64,000 bases of DNA. Source: Apoda limacodes (Eukaryota > Arthropoda > Insecta > Lepidoptera > Limacodidae). A program made the position numbers and the translations under genes. The notes beneath the pieces are model-generated. The model saw nothing but the letters and a program-made list of their open reading frames with translations. It searched no databases and was not told where the DNA came from. Below, piece after piece: positions 22,801 through 34,800 of this stretch (the first letter of the stretch is position 1; each line of letters opens with the position of its first letter). Where the stretch lies: positions 20,560,722-20,624,721 of the forward strand of contig OX291550.1 in the NCBI GenBank assembly GCA_946406115.1, read 5' to 3'.

Positions 22801-25800
22801 AGTCTACGATCAATAGTTACAGAGATATAGACCTTTCTAGTTTGACAGATGTCGTTTGAAATAAAGATCTTGATGAGATCTATCATTTCTACTAGGGAAA
22901 CTACTAGTCTACGATCAATAGTTACAGAGATATAGACCTTTCTAGTTTGACAGCTGTCATTTGAAATAAAGATCTTGATGAGATCTTTAACTTTTGTAAA
23001 ATAACTACACGTGTAAGATCAATAGTTTAATTTTTTTTAATATATAAAATAAAATATATATTAAGAAAAACAGTATTTTTCTTGTCTTTTGCGGTTCAAA
23101 CTATCTCCATATTAAATTTATCACAATTGGTCCAACCGTGAAATTTAACGGATTGATAGACAGACAAACACCGACACTTTCAAATTTATAATATTAGTAT
23201 TAGTATGGATCCTCATTTTATAAAGTCGGTTAATTTTTAGTTTTGAATTAATAATATCTCTTATATAGGTACCTACAGACCATTCGCGAACTTCCTCCTT
23301 TTTTAAAGTTGGTAATAATAAGAATATGACAGGAAATACGAGTAATAGTATTAGAAAGTAAGTTCCGTTATCTCCCCAGCCTAGGGGACAACAAGCGTAG
23401 CCGACACCAAATTTTTTATTAGATCCAGAACTGAATCTAGTGAGAAAGAAATTCCTTAGTAGACCCACACTTTCAAATCTGGTTCTGGTTAACGGATCTA
23501 GCGAGACAAATACTTCTCAGTAGATACACACTTCTAAAAATGGATCTATTGAGAAAATAATATCTCACTAGATCCATTATGGATCTGGACAATGGATCTA
23601 GTGAGAATGATCCGAAATAATAGGGTGGAGATAGCAATATTAATACTCACTCGAAAACAAGACATGTAATTAATGAAGTAGGCAATGAAATTACATATAC
23701 GTAGATAGAAAAAAAACTGCATAACGAAATATAAACAATCGGTGCGAATACTTATCTACATGTTTCCTTTTTAGTTTTAACCGAAATTACCTATTTCCAA
23801 AAATCTGATCTGAATTACAGCAATTATTTTTAACTTTTTAGTACATTTTTTTTTTTTATACCACTAAGGTGGCAAACAAGCACACGGTCCGCCTGATGGT
23901 AAGCGGTCACCGTGGCCTATGGACGCTTGTAACACCAGGGGTATCACTCGCGCGTTGCCGACCCTTTAAAAATCCAAAAACTTCTTTCTTGAAGAATCCC
24001 ATACTGTAGTCCTTAGAGAAAACCTTAACAGGGAGCTCATTCCACAACCCAAGCGTTCGCGGGAGGAAGTTTTTTTGAAACCGCACTGTAGGCGACCATT
24101 TCGGTTCTAGAGTGGAAGAATAAATTCCCCAGAAGAACCCCATACTGTAGTCCTTAGAGAAAACCTTAACAGGGAGCTCATTCCACAACCCAAGCGTTCG
24201 CCGGAGGAAGTTGCTCTGAAACCGCACTGTAGGCGACCATTTCGGTTATAGAGTGTGAGAATAAATTCCCTGCCGATGGTGAGCGGTGCGATGGTAGAAA
24301 GTAACACATCCCATTGTACAAGCGGTAGAGCACACATAGGGAGGCAAAGTCTCTCCTCAGACTTAAGGGTTCGATACGGCAAGTGTGTTTGGGTTCGTCG
24401 ACAATTCTCACAGCCCGACGTTGCACAGAGTCCAAAGGGCCAAGCTGGTATCCATCTTTTGAATCCGGTTTTTTTCTTTTTGTTAAAACGTTTTTTTTAC
24501 GAGTAGTCACCATTCTCGGGTGTGAATTGCCAGTGATATATGTTACATAATAAATAATTATTTATCAATGAATTTTTTTTTTATAAAAAATGAGACCAAC
24601 ACTACGGTAATTCGTTATCGTGTTATTTATAACGAAACCCATTTATTTAAGACGACTGATTCACTCTAGACAATGCTAGTTTATCTAGTCATAATTTAAT
24701 ATAACAATTATAAACTGCGCCTAAAATAGTAGATCAGTAATAGTAAGTATTTAAACCCCTTTCTACTGTTATTTTATGTAGACTAAGTAAATAAAGTAAG
24801 TTATTTAGCTTACCCATAAAATGAACCACAGAATACCAAATCCGCCAAAGAAGTAAAACACATTGGACCAGTCTTGACCGTCTGCTAATAAAATACCGGA
24901 CATGAAGGACCCAAATATGTTTCCTATTTGTGCTCCTCCAAATACAAGTGCTCCTTGAAATCCGCGCTCGTTAGGCGGAACCCATCTCGCCAGCATTATC
25001 ATCAACGCTGGCATCGTCGGACCCTGAAAGAAAAAAGTTTTGTCAAAATATTTACAAATAAAAACGAATTTGTAATTTACCAATTGATATAGTAAATGAA
25101 CTATTAAGACCATACCACCATTTCCTCATTCCTGATTCGATCACGTAGGGAAACTCCGAGCATAGCTCTTTCCATCGCCCGCTGAGTGACTTCGAGCTTT
25201 CGTAAGGGCCATAGTTAGCGGCCACATCTAGACTTTTGTCTTCAAGCACTGGGGTTTTAATGACGAGAAAAATTTTGATTTTATGCATGAATGTAATCTA
25301 TAGATACTATAATCTATACATTATACCATCTCCTCACTGACTTGAAACTACTGGAGCCAGAAACATGATATATTGACGGTAGTTTTAATTTGTATCGTGA
25401 GTCACTATTGGTATTTTGTATGAAAATCCGTGCGTATTTGGCCTTGATTGGTTGGTTTAAAATTATGAATGATGTGTTTCACTTTTTTTGAAAAATCACC
25501 AACATAAACAAAGTTTATCTTTTATTTTACCCCAATTAGATTATTAACTTTGTATAGGAGTTGAATTATTTTTGTTTACGAAAATAATAGCTAGACATTG
25601 AGCTAGCTAATAGACCTTGAGTAATACAGCATTTTTAGAAAATAATCCTCTTAGGTGATCTACTAGGCCAGAAAAAGTTGTATTGTATTTACCTCTAACT
25701 TCGACAATAAAAGTTAAATCACGCGAGTAAACAACAGGAGAAACAGCTAGTAATGTGTATTTGTCGCAAACATCTGGTTTAAATAGCCAGATAATTGGGC

Positions 25801-28800
25801 GCCTAGGCAGATAGTTTAGTCTGGAAAAGAAATTATCATATAATTGAACAGATTATTAAATGAAACTTGCGTGGAATGCACCGCACGCTTCGCATCTACG
25901 CTTACAAAAGAGAAACTGAAACTAACCCAATTTACATGAATTATACAGTGCGATTTCTGTTCCTTTCTTATCCATACTTAACGATCTGCCTGGGCATTCA
26001 CCTAACTGGCTAATTTAACCAAATGGCTGCGACATATTCATTTAGACTGGGTTACACCAACTAATTTTGACGTTAACCAGCTGCTAATAATGGGTGCATC
26101 CCAGCATAAATTGTTTACTGATTTATTCCATTTACTTACTTCGCCCATTCCTTGTAATACACGAAGTATAAAAAGACATGTAGCCCCTCCTGCTCTTATC
26201 ACAACTGGTGTTAGAAAAGTAAAAACTGCTGTACTCAGTAACCCAAGACCTAAAGTCCATTTTCCACCAAATTTTTCTGCTAAATATCCTCCAGGAACTT
26301 GAGTAGACGCATAGCCGTAATAGAAAGCACTCAATATAAGGCCTTGAGTCTTTTCATCCCACGTAAATATTGCATACTGAAAACAAATTTAATTGTTTAA
26401 AAGCGTTACCCTTGCTCACTAGCGCCGCCAATCGGTATTTTTATTTTCCTCTTTGTGCAAACCGAATTTAAAGAATGTACTTCTACAGAAATATGTAACT
26501 AGTTATATGCTATTTTCAGAACGTTTTGTTATGTTTCTAGGATAAAACTGCGAGTGGTAGACAGCATATCTGCCAAAAACGGCCACTTTTAGTAGAAATG
26601 TTATCTACAAAACGCAGTTTTATTTTAGAAACAATACCAAACGTTCTTAAAATAGCTTATAACCAGTAAAATATTTCTGTGGAAGCACATTTTTTTAATT
26701 TGCTTTGAACAAAGAGGAAATTAAAAATATCAATTAGCGGCGCTAGTGGACGTCAGAAACTCTCTTAAGAAAAAATCGTGATAATAATTTAAGAAAAGGT
26801 ACGTTCCGTAGAATGAGATTTTTTATTGATATCTGAGGAACTTGTAAAATAATTTTAGTCAGAATAATTTTCGTTAGAAGTATTTATAAAGTTCTATATT
26901 AATTTTAAAATACACAGTTTGAAATTAAGAGGGAGACACAAAATTAAAAATACTAAAGTGTTTTAAATGCCTTTCTAAACACTTATGCAACTACACCGCA
27001 TTATTTGAGAGAAATAGTTCAATGCTTTTTTTCAAAAAGCTACCCTTAAATTTTTTCCGATTTTATTACAAGAGGTTAAGGCGGTTTACATAGGACATTT
27101 AACCACGTAAAACTTCATTAAAATTGAAATAAAGTCGGCAGAATTCTAAGGTGACATGCGGAAAGACGGAAGGACATGACTAAAATCTCTCTCTGTTTTT
27201 ACGACTTGGCTGCAGAACCCTAAAAACTAATCTTTATGCTATATTTTATTTAAGTTATTATATTAATGGTAATAAAGAAATACAAAGTTAAAAAACATGT
27301 ATATTAACTTGTGATACTTAACGGTATTTCTGTACGCTTTCAGGAATGGGCGTGATAAATATTATTAATAGGTACTATTATTATTATAATATTCATAGGT
27401 ACGATCTGACCTAAATTTTTGTCAGTTAGTAACTGTACTTATAAAACAGTATAAACACAAATTAGAAAATATTAACCAAACTGACCGTAGTTGACCAACT
27501 AACCAATTAAACAAGTTACGTAAATGTTAATTATGAGTGACGTTTTAATTGTCCCTTCCATGAAAACTTCCCATTCACATATTCCAAATTGGTACAGATC
27601 AGTTTCAGGGCCATTTGAAAAATACCAACCATTTTATCAACGATCCTTTAATGACGGAAAAAATAATTGACCTTGTCTTTTAATATATTTTAACACCTAT
27701 CAACTGATTAAAATACTAGCTTTTACAGCGACTTTTTCTAACACTGTGACTTTTAAAAGGAACCTTTTAGAGTTGTCTCAGGCATTGTTTCGCCACAACA
27801 GGACTTCTCCTTAGAGACAGGAGGCTTAGGCTAGCAGAAGTTTTCGAGCTACTGGCCACACATAATAAAATAGAACTGGTTGCGACGTAGTTCACAATTA
27901 TTGTAATGTAATGTAATTAATTATTAATTGCTAGAAAAAAACAGATAAGGGCTCTACAAATTTACTTTAGCAGAGTTCAACTTAAATTTATTAAAGTATA
28001 TAAGCTTCAAGTAATTTATAAACACAATTTAGTTGTTGTAAGAGGTCGTTTTGTAGTGATATTCTAGACTTGAAACTTGCACAGAGGTTCCTGTTATAAC
28101 GTAGACGAGCACTAAAAGAGGCTTTTGTGAAATTCCCTAAGGGACTAAAATAAGGATTGGAAGTTTGTATCGAAATATTTTATTTTCAAACGAAATGCAT
28201 AAAAATTGAGATTGACGTGTTTTACCGTTTTTTTTAAACTATTCCCTAGAGGGCTAAATATAAATGAAAAGAGATGTAAATTTTAATATTTTTTATAGTA
28301 AAAAAATCTTTATATTATTCAAAAGTCCACGCGGGTAAGAAACAGGTAAGTTTGCACATATAAAATGACTATTGCAATATATTAACAATATTTGCATTTA
28401 CACCAGTATTAAGGTAGCGGTAATCTTAAGACGAAACTGGAATAACTAGATTCTTAGTTACATAAACAGGTACTTACTGGTCGTTCATGTGGGGTAACTG
28501 TTGAGCCGTTGGTGTTTACTTCTATGTCATCGGGACATGCATAGGGATCGTAATGTTCCGTACTATTTTTAGTATGGTTCACCATTTGCGTTATTGCTAA
28601 GTTAAGACAGACCCGCATCGTATAGGCATTGCAAACTCCTAATAATCCCATAACCCCTAGTATATACCGCTGTGGTATTATACAACCTGTAAAATAAAGA
28701 GTAAAATTTTACATTATAGGTATAGAATATAAATACAAATACTCTTTATTGCGCAACTATATACAGATATTTGACAAATTTACACATTTAAGAAAATTAA

Positions 28801-31800
28801 TGCAGACCAATATGATGGCGATCTCTTCCAGTCAAACCATGGGAAAGAGATTTTAAAAGCACTTTACAAGGGTGTGCAAGCAAATGAAAAATAAAAACTA
28901 ATTAAATATTAGAAACATACTTAGTACTAATATAAAAAATATTACAATATATATTGTTGGTGCAACCCAGTGTAAATAAATATGTCGCAGCCATTTGGTT
29001 GAATTAGCCAGTTGATTGGGCACCTAGGCAGATCGTTACGTATGGAAAAGAAATTATCATATAACTGCCCCCTCTTAACAAACAAACAGACAAACGTTAA
29101 TTTAAAACACGTATCTATATCATTAACTGATGTTACAAAAAGTGGAACATTTCACATAATAGGACACAAAAATAACATGTGCGTTACAAAAAGTACTAGT
29201 ACCAAGGTTATGTAAATCAACAAATGTTACAAAAATTTCTATTCATACTTATACGTATATTACGTTTATATTAATGTTATACGTAATGGATTTCATCACT
29301 GGAACTGTTGAAAGTTGTAGTGTATTTGCATTGTACGTGTGTATATTTAGGGGCGTTTTGTTGACAAGCGTTTTACGCATTAAATACGCTCTGTACCTCA
29401 AGCACGAATCACTATCGAAAAAGTATTCGTAACGTAATCGTAAGCAATTTGTATGAAATCTGTACAGCGCCCCTACTGGACGTAAATATAACTAATTATG
29501 CGAGCACGAACCATTGTTGGATCGCAATCGTATCGCATGCGAATAGCTGCGCAACGAGGCACGCGATTTTTATATGAAAAATGATAGCACGAACATTGTT
29601 TTGACGAACGGTGTCTTATCTCTCGAAGGCTGACTATCGAGAATGGACGAAAGTTTCTTCACTGAGATTTTGTCGGTGAGAAAAGTTGCGTTAAGCTTTA
29701 AATCACACAAAAAATATGTTTTCAAAGGTTTTTTGACCAAAATATAAATTATTGTTTATTTTAACTATTACTACATTATTTTCCTTAAAATCGGCCAAGT
29801 GCGAGTGAGACTACATTATTACAATATTATCTATTAAAACGGCAAAAAAATCACGTTTGTTGTATGGGAGGGCTCCCTTAAATATTTATTTTATTCTGTT
29901 TTTAATATTTTTTGTCAATAAGCTAGCTTATGTCCGCGACATCGTCCGCGTGGACTTTTAAAAAGAAAGAAGCGATCTAACCGTTTATGGGTTTACCTAC
30001 AAAAGTTTCCGAAATTCTCAAGCAAATTTTAATCCCCTATTTTGCCCTCTAGGAGATAATTTTTACACACGTCAACCTTTATTTTTAAGCCAAATACCAT
30101 TTTTTATGCATTTAGCTCCAAAAAATTATTTCCATACAAACTTTCAACCCCGGTTCAAAAAATAACAAAAATATACAAGCCGTATCTAATCCGTAAAAGT
30201 TTGCCCATCTGTGTGTGTGTATACCCTTATATACTTAATCGGCTGTGTTCCGGGGCTTGTTAGAAACTATGCCAGCCATGGCATAAAATTCTTCCTTACA
30301 CCAACTCAACCGAAATGAAGATCTTCCTTTGCAAATGTTAATGATGCCAGGGAATGAGGTCCATGCCAAGGTTTTCTCTAGATTTTCGGAGGGTCGAACG
30401 CGCGAGCAATGCCCCTGGAGTTCCAAGCGTCCGTAGGCTACAGTGACAGCTTCACACTAGGCGGACCGTAAGCTTGTTTGCCACCTTAGTAGTATAAAAA
30501 AATATGTTTTTATATGCAGATTCCCCTTTAATTTTTACCTTTTGTATTTTTTATATCTAGCATGATAAAATCTCCTTCCTAGCCTCATACTTCACTATTA
30601 CGTTACTAGCCTACCCTCACCTAAATAGTGCGGGTATACCTGCTTCGATCTTAAAAATATAGCCCGTTAAAGGTCAGACGGACAGACAGTGTGTAGGCTT
30701 AGCATTAGGGTTCCATTGGCCCCTTTGGCTAAGAAACTCTAAAAATGATACTGTTGATAATCAATAAAAATGTCTTAGTCGACAGAAATTACAGCCTTTA
30801 TTCATAAATCGAGCTTACTATACTAACACGGAGAACGTAGTCCGTTGCATGAAGCACATTCTATCGCCTGTCGAGACCTCGATACGTCGGCGACAGTGAC
30901 GTAACCCTAACGTAAATAAGGATTGCTCCGGAACGTTCCGAACCACTACACCAAATCATAGCTAATTTAGCGATGATTTGGTGTATAGTATGTAACTTGT
31001 AATTTGATCGTAGATTCATATAATTTTACTTAAATCGTGTTGTTTAAACATTACAAAATTTAAGTTAAGTATTTAATATTTTTAAGCGATTAATACCATC
31101 TTTTCAAATGTAAGTTTTCTACAATAGGTTAAAAAAAAACTTGTCTGAGAAATAGTTTCCGAACATACCAATGTTGACATTTGCAGTCTGTGGACATTTT
31201 ATTCCGCTTCAAGTTTGTGCTTAGAAATAAATTTAAATACTATCTGCCTATATTTTACATTAAATATTACTACAACAAATATTAACAATGAGGACAAGCC
31301 ACCAACGATACGCAAAAATGGAAGAATTTATGAAAAAGTAAATATTTGTGTTGGTTTTTGCGTTTGTTTACTATTATGTGATAGCTGTTTTATTATGATT
31401 TACTTATATTTCAGACACGATAGATTTATCCAGACCAAGTGGAGTACCTTGAGGTCGTAATTTAAACAAAGAATTGATAAGAAACCTAAATAGTGACGGA
31501 GGCACCCGGGATTCTCGAACTAAGAAAAAGTAGCGTAAGGTAACTACTTTGTTGTTTTTACAAGTGTTTTGTTCACCCTGTGGCCCCAACAACATAGCCG
31601 AAGTAGGTAACATTGTTTTATAATGAATATTTATATTTCTTTTGCAATTTGTTTATGCTTGTGCTCACGTATTTTGGTCTTGGGTTAGATTAGGTTATGT
31701 TAGTGATTGACTTGTTCAAAATTTTTAACTTAGTCGATGTTAAATAATGTAGGTATAAAGATAAAGGCCCTATATTTAAGTTACCTTATTAGTTAGGTAT

Positions 31801-34800
31801 ATAAAATAGTCCCTAATAGTAGCACCCTCTATCTGGCAGAATAAAATAACTTTCCAATGTTTCAATATGTACTTATATATACAGCAAATGTAAGATTTCT
31901 CGTAGTGGCCAATCATCGAAAAGTGTTAGGACACGCTTTAAAAAGTATTAAGTGGGACATATTAGGCCTCTCAGATATAAATTAATAAGGATAAACATAT
32001 ATTAGAGTAATGAAGACTATATTTTTGTTTAGACAGGAAAGAAAAGTAATATAGATATAGATAACATTTTATATAAAATCAAATTAAGTTAAAAATATAT
32101 TTATATATACCTACATACCTCAATAAAAATAAAATAGAACATTAGGAATACTGATAATGATAAAATATATTCATTTTTAACTACAACTTACACCAAGATT
32201 TTTTCAAGAGAGATTATTATATTTCAAACAAGTATGCTACTACTAAACCTTTGTTACGTACATTGTATTCTGTGTAAATTAATTTAATTTAATTTAATTT
32301 TACACATATTCAGTGTGTAATGAAAGAATGGACGGCCAACCAAATTTGCTACCAACAGACAACTTTTTCTCTCGCCTAGTGAAAGACAACACAAAAGAAA
32401 CATAGAAGAAGCTTAGGAAGAAAGACAACGGTCTGTGTTAAAACAGCAATACCTTGTAGTAAAGCATTGGAAGACTAGAAACAGAGAGGCTGCACTATGT
32501 AAAGAAGAATTAAGATGGCATAAGCTGACTCAAGTGCTGTAAAAAATGTAGAAGCTATATTGTCTATGGTATATGAAACGACAGAATAGAAATAATATAA
32601 TAATTGATTGTAAAATATTAAGTTTTGAAATGTGTGTATAGTATATTTTTTTAAATATTTTACCTTCAATATATGTACTTGTTTTGATATGTATTATGAA
32701 TAAAGGCTGTAATTTCTGTCAAATAAGACATTTTTATTGCTCAACAACGGTATCATTTTTAAAGTTTCTTAGCCAAATTGTGCCAATGGAACCCTTATGC
32801 TAAGCCGTCACACACTGTCCGTCCGTCTGACCTTCAATTTTTAAGATCGTAGCAGATATACCCGCACTATTAAGGTAACCTAATAGTGAAGTACGTGGCT
32901 AAGAAGGAGATTCTATCATGCTAGTTTCTCTGACAAATATAAAAAATACAAAGGTAAAAATTTAAGGGGAATCTGCATATAAAAAAACATATTTTTATTT
33001 TTTTTATACTACAAATGTGGCAAACAAGCTTACGGTCCGCGTGGTGTTAAGCTATCACTGTAGCCTACGGACGCCAGGGGCATTGCTCGCGCGTTCGACT
33101 CTTCGAAAATCTAGGCATCTAGGCAGAAGGAAAACCTTGGCATCGACCTCATTCCCTGGCATCCTTAGCATTTGCAAAACAAGATCTTCATTTCGGTTAG
33201 AGGGAGGAAGAATTCTATGCCCTGGCTGGCATACAAGGGTTAGAACACACACACAGGTAGGCAAACTTTTACGGATTAGATACGGCTTGCATATTTTTGT
33301 TGTTTTTTGAACCGAGTTGAAAGTTTGTATGGAAATAATTTTTGGAGCTAAATGGATAAAAAATGGTATTTGGCTTAAAAATAAAGGTTGACTTAGGTTA
33401 GGTAGGTAAACCCATAAACGGTTAGACCGCTTCTTTCTTTTTAAAAGTCCACGCGTACGATGTCGCGGACATAAGCTAGTTTATTGACAAAAAATATTAA
33501 AAACAGAATAAAATAAATATTTAAGGGGGCTCCCATACAACGAACTTGATTTTTTTGCTCGATATTGATAACGGCAATTTGTAGACGCTTAAATATTTTC
33601 AGAATATATTCACTTTAAAAATAAATAATTAAATTAAAATAAAATAAATATTCAAGGGGGGCTCCCATACAGCAAACGTGATTTTTTTTTGCCGTTTTTA
33701 TGGAAAATATTGTAATAATGTAGTCCGACTCGCCGGTTTTAAAGAAAATAATGTAGTAATAGTTAAAATAAATAATAATAAATAAAATTGGTCAAAAAAC
33801 CTTTGAAAATATTTTTTTTGTGAGATTTAAAGCTCAACGCAACTTTTCTCACCGACAAAATCTCAGTGAAGAAACTTTCGTCCATTCTCGATCAAAACAA
33901 TGTTCGTGCTATCATTTTTCATATAAACATCACGTGTCTCGTTGCGCAGCTATTCGCATGCGATACGATTGCGATCCAACAATGCTTCGTGCTCGCAAAA
34001 TTAGTTATATTTACGTCCGGTAGGGGCGCTGTACAGATTTCATACAAATTGCTTACGATTACGTTACGAATACTTTTTCTATAGTGATTCGTGCTTGAGG
34101 TACTGAAAATAGGATTCTAAGGATTTCTAAAATTAACGGGTCTGAGCCACTTGCAAGTAGCCACTTTGAGTGGCTTCCTTCTTCCGAGGTCTTATGACCT
34201 ATTTGGCCTGCCCATTTCCACTTTAGCTTATCATTCTGTATCAGTTTCTCAAAGTAACTAATTTAAGGATTTTGATTTTTTAATATTAAATACAAGTTTT
34301 CCCGCATATATTACCATACTAGCTGTTGCCCGCAACGTCGTCTACGTGAACGCTATACTATAACATCAGATTATGTGAGCGAAACCATAGCGCGATCTAA
34401 TTCGACGCCAACGCCATCTAGTTAGCAAATAGGAAACTATTGGAAAATTATTAGTGAAAAATTATAACAAATCTAAGTTATGACTTTACACGATTTTTTA
34501 ACATAAAATAAATGGCTATGTGTGAGTAGAATAATTAATAATTAAGAAGCAAGTCAAATATGCGTCGCTAGATTACACTTTGTTACAGAATGCGTTGAAG
34601 AAATAAAGGTTCACTGCTCGTTCCCCGTGATAATATGTAGCCTATATTTTGACCCGACTTCTTAATAATATTTTCGTGCCAAATTTGAAGTAAATCCTTT
34701 ACTTTTTGATGCAGTACTTTTTGAGTTTATCCCGAACATACATACAGACAAACAGACAAAAATTCTAAAAACTATATTTTTGGCTTCGGTATCGGTTGTA

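Noticed and set aside
22083..22886. 267-codon minus-strand frame with 35-residue repeats
   Set aside because: It is produced by the 105-bp satellite, whose length is a multiple of three. Frame openness follows from repetition, there is no family resemblance, and it lies inside a transposed element.
21790..23020. CRISPR-like array
   Set aside because: Repeats are 105 bp with no unique spacers, and the genome is eukaryotic.
23145..23468. 107-codon minus frame with a hydrophobic stretch
   Set aside because: It spans the satellite edge and right arm of the TIR element and ends in transposon modules. No transposase or known protein motif.
25052..25288. Host exon in minus frame (SGRWKELCSEFPYVIESGMRKW)
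   Set aside because: Its composition is intriguing, but it overlaps the exon 4 acceptor region of the SLC17-like gene in another context, has no family match, and exons 3 and 4 already join in phase.
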